Below are positions 1 through 6,604 of a stretch of 7,093 bases of DNA, one piece after another. The notes under the pieces were generated by a model. The model had not been told where the DNA came from. It did not search any database and worked only from the letters and a program-made list of their open reading frames with translations. The position numbers were made by a program, and so were the translations under genes. Positions within the stretch are counted from its first letter, which is position 1. The number at the start of each line of letters is the position of its first letter. Source of the stretch: an uncultured Rhodospirillaceae bacterium (GTDB taxonomy: Bacteria > Pseudomonadota > Alphaproteobacteria > Rhodospirillales > UBA2165); the NCBI GenBank assembly GCA_913054205.1, contig CAJXJM010000130.1, forward strand, positions 1 to 7,093. The letters run 5' to 3'.

Positions 1-1
1 G

Positions 2-1573
2 CTACTGAATTTCAGAGATCGCCTTACTGGCGTTCGGCATGTCCTCTGCGTAGGAGCCGTCTTCGATGCGAGACAAAATACCAATCGCGCGGATGGTATG
101 CTCGTCCACTGTATAAGTGTGGTACATGTCGTACTGCATCTGCGCGACGACGCGGCCAAAATCCGGTACAAACTTGCCAAAAACATCCGCCTCATTCAAC
201 CGCCTGAGCGCTGTTTCCGGATCTTTCTTTGACGTCATGATATCCAGAAACAGGCGATTGGCTTCGGGATCATCCCGCAGTTTTTTATTAATAAGCCTGA
301 GATCACGGGTGATGAGCCGCAACGCATCGGGGTGAACATCTAGGTCATTGTTTTGCGCATCCAAAAAAATCCGGATCAGTTTTAGCGGATCCTCTTTGAA
401 GGCATTTTCATTTTCAACCATGATCCGGCCGCGGTCATCGATAAATCCGTCCAGCTTGGCGCGCCGGCGGAGGCCGGTAAAACTACCGGGCAATTTGAAA
501 AACGCGCGTTTTTTCTGTTGGTCTTCAAGCACCGCACAAAGAACGCGGGTGAGATCGCCGACATCTTTGGCGATCAGGAAATAGTGCTTCATAAACCGCT
601 CGACCCCGGAGGAGCCGGGACGATCAGTATACTCCATGCGCCCGCCGATGGCTTTTTGAACGTCAAAGGACACCCGCTCTTCGGCCCGGTTGGTGAGATA
701 GTGAATATGACATCGAACCGTCCACAAAAAATCGCAGGCCTTGCGATAACGCGATACGTCTTGCTCGGTGAACACTTTGAGCGGCACCAACTCGTCAACT
801 TCGTCAACGTTATAGAGATAGCGCGAAAGCCAATAGAGCGTCTGTAAATCGCGAAGGCCGCCTTTTCCTTCTTTAACATTGGGCTCCACCACATAGCGCG
901 AATCGCCCATGCGTTCGTGGCGGTCATCGCGCTCTTGTAATTTAGCCTCGACAAATTTAGGGCCGGTGCCTGACACCACGTCATCCTGATAGCGTTTAAT
1001 CAGCTCAGCAAACAGAGCCTGGTCTCCCCACAACCATCTCGCATCAAGGATTGCCGTGCGAATCGTGAGGTCTTGTTTGGATAGCCTAATCGCATCATCC
1101 ACCGAGCGCGTCGAATGGCCGACTTTGAGCCCCATATCCCACAACATATAGAGGATGAACTCGATAACCTGTTCGCAGTATGGCGTTTCTTTGTAGGGAA
1201 TAACGAACATCAGATCGACATCAGAATAGGGCGCCAACTCACCGCGCCCGTATCCACCAATCGCGACAATACTTAATTGTTCGGAGGTCGTCCTATTGGC
1301 GACACGGTAGGCCCGAGTGGTCGCAAGGTCGTAGATAATCCGCACCATCTGATCGATCAGGAACGAATTGCCGCGCAGCACATCAGCGCCAACGCCGCCG
1401 GTCTCAAAGCGCCTCTGAACTTCGTCTTTACCGTCCTGCAGAGCCGTTTTGAGAACCGCCACCAATTCCGGGCGCCTAATCGATTCATAGGCTTCTTCAC
1501 CCAACACAGCATCAAGCTGCTCGGCCACGGCAAGGCGGTCGATAATTTTACGTTGCTGGCTGATTTGGTTCAT
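2..1573 (-). CDS. glnD: GlnD, bifunctional PII uridylyltransferase/uridylyl-removing enzyme, truncated by an in-frame stop
   Basis: GlnD is the cytosolic nitrogen sensor that adds UMP to PII proteins (GlnB/GlnK) when glutamine is low and removes it when glutamine is high. The 523 visible residues hold the N-terminal nucleotidyltransferase domain, with GGYGRGEL at 106-113 and the metal-binding pair D118/D120 in SDVDLMF. They also hold the GlnD-specific segment KEGKGGLRDLQ (234-244) and the beginning of the HD domain (YHTYTVDEHT, about 484-493). The gene then ends at a TAG (bases 2-4), roughly where the family continues for some ten residues to the HD motif (LHDIAKG) and on to two ACT domains. 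Family members are usually about 850-950 aa. As read, uridylyltransferase chemistry could remain, but the hydrolase site and glutamine-sensing ACT domains are missing. The ATG start is preceded by GAGAG (1584-1588, 10-nt spacing). It lies 83 bp after mutS on the same strand. The family is certain; the reality of the truncation is not. Confidence 0.93.
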   Translation of the reverse strand: MNQISQQRKIIDRLAVAEQLDAVLGEEAYESIRRPELVAVLKTALQDGKDEVQRRFETGGVGADVLRGNSFLIDQMVRIIYDLATTRAYRVANRTTSEQLSIVAIGGYGRGELAPYSDVDLMFVIPYKETPYCEQVIEFILYMLWDMGLKVGHSTRSVDDAIRLSKQDLTIRTAILDARWLWGDQALFAELIKRYQDDVVSGTGPKFVEAKLQERDDRHERMGDSRYVVEPNVKEGKGGLRDLQTLYWLSRYLYNVDEVDELVPLKVFTEQDVSRYRKACDFLWTVRCHIHYLTNRAEERVSFDVQKAIGGRMEYTDRPGSSGVERFMKHYFLIAKDVGDLTRVLCAVLEDQQKKRAFFKLPGSFTGLRRRAKLDGFIDDRGRIMVENENAFKEDPLKLIRIFLDAQNNDLDVHPDALRLITRDLRLINKKLRDDPEANRLFLDIMTSKKDPETALRRLNEADVFGKFVPDFGRVVAQMQYDMYHTYTVDEHTIRAIGILSRIEDGSYAEDMPNASKAISEIQ

Positions 1574-1656
1574 TAAAATCTATCTCTCAAAAGCGTTCTA
1601 TAAAAACAATATAGGAGATTATTTTGGGTTTTTCGAGGCTGAGATAAAAATGCGCG
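1574..1656. other. mutS-glnD intergenic spacer, no terminator seen
   Basis: This AT-rich 83 bp gap between two same-strand genes holds the glnD ribosome-binding sequence (GAGAG, minus strand, 1584-1588). I find no GC-rich hairpin followed by a T-run after the mutS stop, which fits read-through from mutS into glnD. A short ctata/tatag dyad (1598-1602 and 1610-1614) is too weak to be a terminator. I see no convincing separate promoter for glnD. Confidence 0.55.
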
Positions 1657-4380
1657 CTATTCACGCAGCTTTTTTAGCTTGTAAATAAGCTCGAGCGCTT
1701 CTTTGGGGCTGAGCTCATCGGGTAGGATCGCGTCCATTTCTTGCTCGAGCGCTGAAATCTCCGGCTCTGCGGCGGCGCGGGATTTTGGCCCGGCAGCAAA
1801 CAACGGCAGATCATCGGCAAGACGGGTGACCGCCCCTGCCTGATCGCCTTCTTCCAACGCCGCCAAGACTTCTTCGGCGCGGGTCACCACGGCGTCCGGC
1901 AGGCCCGCTAATTGGCCGACATGAATACCGTAGGATCTGTCAGCCGCACCGGTTGCGACCTCGTGCAAGAAGACAACGCTGCCTTTCCATTCCTTGACCC
2001 GCATGGTGTGGCAGCTGAGGCTATCCAGCTTGGACGCCAAATTGGTCAATTCATGATAATGAGTGGCAAACAATGCCCGGGACTTATTGATCTCGTGAAG
2101 ATGCTCAACCACGGCCCAGGCAATCGAGAGCCCGTCAAAGGTTGCCGTGCCGCGGCCAATTTCATCCAATATGACAAAAGAGCGTTCGGTTGATTGCGAC
2201 AAAATAGCCGCGGTTTCGACCATCTCGACCATGAAGGTAGAGCGGCCCCGGGCGAGATCATCAGCTGCGCCAACCCGCGAAAACAAACGATCGACGATAC
2301 CAAGATGAACGCTTTCGGCGGGCACGTAAGAGCCCATTTGGGCCAATACCGTGATCAACGCATTTTGCCGGAGGAAGGTACTTTTACCCGCCATATTCGG
2401 ACCGGTCAGCAACCACAGCTGACTGTCTTCGTTCAAACGACAATCATTGGCAACGAAGCTGCTCGCGACATCGAGACTTGGGTCTTGGGACAACGCGAGT
2501 TCAACGACCGGGTGGCGACCGCCAACAATATTGAAAGCAAGACTGTCATCTACTGCGGGGCGACAATATTGCTGATCGACGGCCAAGCTCGCCATACCGG
2601 CCGCGACATCAAGGCGCGCCAACGCCGACGCAGCGAGCGCAATTTCCTCAACCTGGTCGATCACGCGCGCAACAAGATCGTCATAGAGCTCTAATTCCAT
2701 CGCCAGGGCTTTATCAGTGGCGCTGGCGATTTTACCCTCAAGCTCGCCAAGCTCGACGGTGGTATACCTGATAGCGTTCCTCATGGTTTGGCGGTGAATG
2801 AAAATATCCTCAGGCCCGGTCGGCATGGTTTCGGCATGACGGGCAGAAACTTCGATAAAATAACCGAGGACATTGTTGTGTTTGATTTTAAGGTTTTGAA
2901 TGCCCGCCGCGCGGACATAATTATCTTGCAGGCCTGCGATCAAGCGGCGGCTCTCGTCACGAAGGAAGCGCAGCTCATCAAAGGGAGGCGCAAAGCCTTC
3001 GGCGATAAAACCGCCGTCCCGCGCATAAAGCGGCAATTCAAGTTCCAATGCTTCGGTCAAAATCAGCACCAGCTCGCCATGGGCACCAAAATCATCCAAG
3101 GCGTCTTGAATTCCTTGCGGCAGATGCACGTCTTCAAGGCAAGTGCGGATGTCAGCTGTCAGCGCCAATCCTTCTCGGATCGACGCCAAATCGCGGGGGC
3201 CGCCTCGCGCCAAGGTCAGCCGCGATAAAGCGCGTTCAATATCCGGCACCTGTTTTAAAAATTCGCGGAGCGTATTGCTGAGACCATGGTCTTCATAAAA
3301 ATACTGGACCATATCGAGGCGCTGGTTGATCGCTTCTGCATCGGTTAGAGGCGCTGAAATATGCGCCGCCAACAAGCGACCCCCTGCACCGGTTAAGGTT
3401 TGATCGATGATGGAGAGTAAACTGCCCTTGCGCTCACCGTTCAGTGTCTGCGTGAGTTCCAGATTACGGCGCGTCGCAACATCAATTTCCAAAACCGCGC
3501 CTTCGGACAATCGTTTTGGCGGGGCAATTCTTGGAAGCTGCCCTTGCTGGGTCAGCTCGACATAATCGATAAGCGCGCCGCCAGCCGCAAGCTCCGCACG
3601 CGAAAACGGCCCAAAAGCATCTAAGGTTTTAACTTCAAACATTGCCTGCAAGCGAAGATCGCCATTGGTCGAATCAAACCGGCTGGCAGGGAGCGTGGAC
3701 AGCCGATCCAACCACGGCTGAAAGGCATCGGCTAAATCTTCTCGGGCGACCAAACGATCGGAGATTAAAACTTCACCGGGATCCAGCCGGGCCAATGCCG
3801 CGGCCACGGAATTTTCAGACAAAGGCTGCATCTGCAAATCGCCCGTCGACATATCCAGCCACGCCAAACCATAACTTCCTTGCGCCTCGGCAAGCGCCGC
3901 TAAAAAATTATTACGCTTACTGTCGAGGAGCGTGTCTTCGGTCAAGGTGCCAGGCGTAATCGTGCGAACAACTTCGCGCCGAACAACTGATTTGGCACCG
4001 CGCTTTTTGGCTTCCGCCGGGTCCTCGGTTTGCTCGCAGACAGCGATTTTAAAACCTTGCCGGATTAACTTTGACAAATAGTTTTCGTGGGCGTGCACCG
4101 GCACACCGCACATTTGAATGTCTTCGCCTAAATGTTTGCCGCGTTTGGTCAACGTTATATCGAGCGCCCGGGCAGCCAGCACCGCATCTTCAAAAAACAA
4201 TTCGTAGAAATCGCCCATCCGATAAAATAACAGGCAGTCCGGATTTTCACGCTTGATCGACAGGTACTGCACCATCATTGGCGTCGCCGCTTTCGCCACA
4301 GTTTTTTCTGGTGCGACGTCTTTGGCAGAACTCTCCTCTGTCGATCGTTCTGGTGATTGCTCTGGCGCAGGTTCGGTCAC
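1657..4380 (-). CDS. mutS: DNA mismatch repair protein MutS
   Basis: MutS recognises mismatches and small loops and recruits MutL in an ATP-dependent manner. The 907 residues show the full bacterial MutS1 layout. The mismatch-binding domain I includes the Phe-X-Glu wedge F58-Y59-E60 in GDFYELF. Connector, lever and clamp domains follow. The ATPase has Walker [10 protein letters not shown] (660-668) and Walker B LDEIGRGT with D739/E740, followed by the dimer-interface segment [16 protein letters not shown] (857-861) resembles a beta-sliding-clamp binding motif. The last 35 or so residues match the C-terminal oligomerisation helices. E. coli MutS is 853 aa. The extra length here includes a Pro/Glu/Ser-rich, probably disordered leader of about 33 residues before TPMMVQYL. 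The chosen start is a GTG (4378-4380) with an in-frame TAA 9 bases upstream and no clear Shine-Dalgarno, so initiation at M35 or M36 is possible. It ends in TAG, is divergent from the phosphate permease gene and lies upstream of glnD. Confidence 0.97.
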   Translation of the reverse strand: MTEPAPEQSPERSTEESSAKDVAPEKTVAKAATPMMVQYLSIKRENPDCLLFYRMGDFYELFFEDAVLAARALDITLTKRGKHLGEDIQMCGVPVHAHENYLSKLIRQGFKIAVCEQTEDPAEAKKRGAKSVVRREVVRTITPGTLTEDTLLDSKRNNFLAALAEAQGSYGLAWLDMSTGDLQMQPLSENSVAAALARLDPGEVLISDRLVAREDLADAFQPWLDRLSTLPASRFDSTNGDLRLQAMFEVKTLDAFGPFSRAELAAGGALIDYVELTQQGQLPRIAPPKRLSEGAVLEIDVATRRNLELTQTLNGERKGSLLSIIDQTLTGAGGRLLAAHISAPLTDAEAINQRLDMVQYFYEDHGLSNTLREFLKQVPDIERALSRLTLARGGPRDLASIREGLALTADIRTCLEDVHLPQGIQDALDDFGAHGELVLILTEALELELPLYARDGGFIAEGFAPPFDELRFLRDESRRLIAGLQDNYVRAAGIQNLKIKHNNVLGYFIEVSARHAETMPTGPEDIFIHRQTMRNAIRYTTVELGELEGKIASATDKALAMELELYDDLVARVIDQVEEIALAASALARLDVAAGMASLAVDQQYCRPAVDDSLAFNIVGGRHPVVELALSQDPSLDVASSFVANDCRLNEDSQLWLLTGPNMAGKSTFLRQNALITVLAQMGSYVPAESVHLGIVDRLFSRVGAADDLARGRSTFMVEMVETAAILSQSTERSFVILDEIGRGTATFDGLSIAWAVVEHLHEINKSRALFATHYHELTNLASKLDSLSCHTMRVKEWKGSVVFLHEVATGAADRSYGIHVGQLAGLPDAVVTRAEEVLAALEEGDQAGAVTRLADDLPLFAAGPKSRAAAEPEISALEQEMDAILPDELSPKEALELIYKLKKLRE

Positions 4381-4439
4381 GGGTTGATTTTATACCTGTT
4401 GGATTAAAATTGGATCGGTCTTTTTTACCATGATACGGC

Positions 4440-4474
4440 CGCTAAGGCCACGTTGCTTAACGGCATAATTAGCG
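4440..4474. repeat. Nested inverted repeat in the divergent promoter region
   Basis: Perfect 6-bp arms CGCTAA (4440-4445) and TTAGCG (4469-4474) enclose a second perfect dyad, CGTT (4451-4454) and AACG (4459-4462), around a GCTT loop. Together they could form a two-step hairpin or mark a symmetric protein-binding site. I do not recognise a regulator for it. Symmetry of this size can arise by chance, so the function is open. Confidence 0.35.
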
Positions 4475-4493
4475 TTCACTATCCGCTATTCAA
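4465..4493 (-). promoter_or_regulatory. Candidate sigma70-type promoter for mutS
   Basis: On the minus strand, TTGAAT (4493-4488, 4/6 match to TTGACA) is followed after exactly 17 bp by AATTAT (4470-4465, 4/6 match to TATAAT). Transcription would start near 4458, giving a leader of about 78 nt. Its -35 overlaps that of the opposite-facing candidate for the permease gene. A TATAAA closer to the gene (4394-4389) has no acceptable -35. Confidence 0.25.
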
Positions 4494-4517
4494 ACTGTCA
4501 TACAAGTGTCTTATACC
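4489..4517 (+). promoter_or_regulatory. Candidate promoter for the phosphate permease gene
   Basis: TTCAAA (4489-4494, 4/6 match to TTGACA) and TATACC (4512-4517, 4/6 match to TATAAT) are separated by exactly 17 bp. Transcription would start near 4524, with a leader of about 47 nt before the ATG. The spacer is almost exactly the PHO box. Other possible -10 sequences downstream are AATATT (4526-4531), TATTAC (4528-4533) and TATCAT (4537-4542). Confidence 0.35.
4495..4512 (+). promoter_or_regulatory. PHO box (PhoB-binding site) upstream of the phosphate permease gene
   Basis: CTGTCAT (4495-4501) is a perfect copy of the PHO box half-site. After the canonical 4-bp spacer (ACAA) comes GTGTCTT (4506-4512), which matches the second CTGTCAT at 5 of 7 positions. 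The 11-bp repeat period is that of established PhoB sites. It lies 58 bp before the ATG of a phosphate transporter gene, a context that strongly supports the call. Whether PhoB would activate or repress depends on which promoter is used: the box fills the spacer of one candidate promoter and sits upstream of others. Confidence 0.65.
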
Positions 4518-4570
4518 TCGTCGCGAATATTACTCGTATCATTTTTGAAAGTTTCAACGAGCACACCAAT

Positions 4571-6088
4571 ATGGTCAAAAAATCCACTGTCGATAAAGAT
4601 CTAAAACGCATTATCCAACTTGAAAAAGCGACGGCTAAAGTTGGACAGAATAATATAAATTTAGGTATTAGTGTCCTCTTTCTAATTGGCGTTCTGATTT
4701 TTGCAGCGTTTCAAACAACCGGCCTCGAAAGCGGCGGCATTCTCATTGTCGCGGCGATTATCGGCGGTTACATGGCGCTCAATATCGGTGCTAATGATGT
4801 CGCCAATAATGTCGGGCCGGCGGTCGGCTCCAAGGCGATTACACTGGTTGGCGCTTTGATTATCGCTGCGGTTTTTGAATCCGCCGGTGCGATCATCGCG
4901 GGCGGTGATGTTGTGACCACTATTTCAAAAAACATCATTAATCCGGAAGCCGTATCAGATAAAAACATTTTCATTTGGGCGATGATGTCAGCGCTTTTAG
5001 CCGCCGCCATCTGGGTCAATATTGCGACTTATGTCGGCGCGCCCGTCTCGACCACCCATGCCGTCGTTGGCGGGGTTTTGGGCGCCGGCGTGGCAGCAGC
5101 CGGTCTCGCTGCGGTCAATTGGCCGGTGATGGCGAAAATCGCAGCCAGCTGGGTTATATCGCCTGTACTTGGTGCCCTCGTTGCTGCCGGGTTTTTAGGC
5201 TTTGCCAAATATTTTATTCTCTACAAAGAAGATAAACTTGCTGCTGCAAGGCGGTGGGTGCCTGTCCTCGTCGCCATCTTGGCCAGTGCCTTTTCGGTCT
5301 ATCTGGTGATGAAAGGTTTAAAGCGCGTTTGGAAGCCAGAACCCTACATGATTGCGATGATAGGGGTCGGTGCCTTTGCGATCGGATACGCCTTGGTTCG
5401 CCCAGCCGTTGCCAAGGCATCTGCAACAATGCCAAACCGCCGAAAATCGGTCAGTGACCTATTTACCATTCCGCTGATTTGCGCGGCAGCTTTGTTGAGT
5501 TTTGCCCATGGTGCCAACGATGTCGCCAATGCGGTGGGGCCTCTGGCGGCCATTGTCAGTGCGGTTACAGCCGGAACGGTTGCGGCAAAGGTGACTTTAC
5601 CGATTTGGGTGCTGATTGTTGGCGCGGTCGGTATATCAATCGGCTTGATGTTGTTTGGACCCAAAGTCATCGAAATTGTCGGTGAGAAAATTACCAAGCT
5701 CAACCGCGTGCGGGCGTTTTGTGTGGCACTTTCCGCCGCCATAACCGTGATCATTGCCTCGGCCTTTGGGCTGCCGGTTAGTTCCACCCATATTGCGGTT
5801 GGTGCTGTTTTTGGTGTCGGTTTCTTAAGAGAGTTTTTGGTTAATAAAAACAAGCCCATGGCCGCGGCTGTCGCCAATGGCGAAATCTCAAGTGGACAGG
5901 TCAGCTGGGAAGAAACACCGCTCAGCACAGCCAAAAACCTGAAAAAAGCGAAGAAGGCGCAAAAACGCAAACTTGTGCGTCGGCGGCATCTAGTGACCAT
6001 TGTTGCCGCCTGGGTCATCACGGTCCCGGCGGCGGCCATTTTATCTGGGCTGATCTTCCTGGCATTGCGGGAAATGTTACAAGGTTAG
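4571..6088 (+). CDS. PiT-family inorganic phosphate permease
   Basis: This is an inner-membrane low-affinity phosphate transporter of the PHO4/PiT family; bacterial members usually carry metal-phosphate with protons. The 505 aa length is close to E. coli PitA (499 aa). Two homologous halves are visible. GANDVANNVGP (73-83) and GANDVANAVGP (314-324) are the paired signatures, and each is followed by PVSTTHAVVG (158-167) or PVSSTHIAVG (402-411). Many hydrophobic segments span about 33-420, with a last one at about 474-498. A charged cytoplasmic-type helix (1-30) precedes the first membrane segment, and a very basic loop (about 456-473) precedes the last. The ATG is preceded by a weak ACGAG (4557-4561) 9 nt upstream. 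The PHO box upstream supports phosphate as substrate over sulfate (CysP-type relatives exist). The gene is transcribed alone and converges on the macrodomain gene with 3 bp between stops. Confidence 0.93.
   Translation: MVKKSTVDKDLKRIIQLEKATAKVGQNNINLGISVLFLIGVLIFAAFQTTGLESGGILIVAAIIGGYMALNIGANDVANNVGPAVGSKAITLVGALIIAAVFESAGAIIAGGDVVTTISKNIINPEAVSDKNIFIWAMMSALLAAAIWVNIATYVGAPVSTTHAVVGGVLGAGVAAAGLAAVNWPVMAKIAASWVISPVLGALVAAGFLGFAKYFILYKEDKLAAARRWVPVLVAILASAFSVYLVMKGLKRVWKPEPYMIAMIGVGAFAIGYALVRPAVAKASATMPNRRKSVSDLFTIPLICAAALLSFAHGANDVANAVGPLAAIVSAVTAGTVAAKVTLPIWVLIVGAVGISIGLMLFGPKVIEIVGEKITKLNRVRAFCVALSAAITVIIASAFGLPVSSTHIAVGAVFGVGFLREFLVNKNKPMAAAVANGEISSGQVSWEETPLSTAKNLKKAKKAQKRKLVRRRHLVTIVAAWVITVPAAAILSGLIFLALREMLQG
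4789..5543 (+). repeat. Ancient internal duplication in the PiT gene (signature copies)
   Basis: The two GANDVAN signatures begin 241 codons apart and still share an exact 12-base run, GATGTCGCCAAT, at 4796-4807 and 5519-5530. This reflects the known two-repeat architecture of PiT proteins, with the halves in opposite membrane orientation. It is not a recent DNA duplication. Confidence 0.7.
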
Positions 6089-6091
6089 GGC

Positions 6092-6601
6092 TTATAGATT
6101 TGCCAAAGCGATCTGGTGGTGCTTCAAGGAATCCGCACCAAAACAACAAAATATTACTTTTTTAGGTGGCTCGGATTGCTTTAGAAAAATTGCGACGGTT
6201 CGTGTTGCGATTTCTGCGGCAAGCTCTCCTGGAAATCGGTAAACGCCCGTGCTGATGGCCGGAAACGCAATTTCATTCACATCGTTGTCGCGGGCAATTT
6301 CCAACGAATGCTGATAACAATTTGCCAATAAAGTTTTTTCGTTAACCGAACCACCACGCCAAACAGGTCCGACGGTATGAATAACGTATTTTGCGGGCAG
6401 GTTGTAGCCAGCTGTCAATTTTGCTTCTCCGGTCGGACAACCCCCTAAGGACTTACACTCTGCTAATAATTCCGGACCTGCGGCGCGGTGAATTGCGCCA
6501 TCAACACCGCCGCCGCCTAAAAGAGTTTCATTGGCTGCGTTGACGATTGCATCGACTTCTAAAGTCGTAATATCAGCTTCGATTACGTCGATTGCAGCCA
6601 T
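6092..6601 (-). CDS. Macrodomain protein, YmdB/MacroD-type ADP-ribosyl (O-acetyl-ADP-ribose) hydrolase
   Basis: A single stand-alone macrodomain of 169 aa, close to E. coli YmdB (177 aa). It shows the MacroD-type hallmarks: DAIVNAAN (17-24), the catalytic loop [14 protein letters not shown] (29-42), CPTGEAKLT (55-63), [13 protein letters not shown] (72-84) and the phosphate-binding loop [12 protein letters not shown] (113-124). N24 and D34 correspond to the Asn and Asp that YmdB-type enzymes use for ADP-ribose binding and hydrolysis, so it is probably active. Family members deacetylate O-acetyl-ADP-ribose and remove ADP-ribose from acidic residues; the physiological target here is unknown. 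No signal peptide is seen, so it is probably cytosolic. The ATG comes 3 bp after the stop of the SulP gene, with a weak AAAGA overlapping the end of that gene, so translation is probably coupled. The symbol ymdB would be reasonable, but orthology cannot be shown from this window. Confidence 0.92.
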   Translation of the reverse strand: MAAIDVIEADITTLEVDAIVNAANETLLGGGGVDGAIHRAAGPELLAECKSLGGCPTGEAKLTAGYNLPAKYVIHTVGPVWRGGSVNEKTLLANCYQHSLEIARDNDVNEIAFPAISTGVYRFPGELAAEIATRTVAIFLKQSEPPKKVIFCCFGADSLKHHQIALANL

Positions 6602-6604
6602 CGA

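Noticed and set aside
2..4. Amber codon recoding or stop read-through as the normal state of glnD
   Set aside because: mutS and the permease gene both use TAG as their terminal stop, and I see no selenocysteine- or pyrrolysine-type context. Mutation or assembly error is simpler.
1597..1602. TATAGA on the minus strand as the -10 of a glnD promoter
   Set aside because: The position 17 bp upstream reads AAAATA, a poor -35, and AT-rich spacers give such hexamers by chance.
1598..1614. ctata/tatag dyad in the mutS-glnD spacer as a terminator
   Set aside because: The stem is only five A/T-rich pairs, with no following T-run in the transcribed direction of sufficient length.
1611..1620. ataggagatt as a plus-strand ribosome-binding site
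   Set aside because: No start codon with a supported reading frame follows on the plus strand; the area leads into antisense of mutS.
2194..2694. 166-codon open frame on the plus strand within mutS
   Set aside because: It is antisense to the conserved MutS ATPase and core domains, resembles no family I know, and has no ribosome-binding site. The same holds for the one at 2788-3228.
5344..6039. 231-codon open frame on the minus strand, antisense to the PiT gene
   Set aside because: It lies wholly inside a clearly coding PiT gene, has no recognisable domain, and its Ala/Thr-rich composition is what the complement of a hydrophobic membrane protein gene gives.
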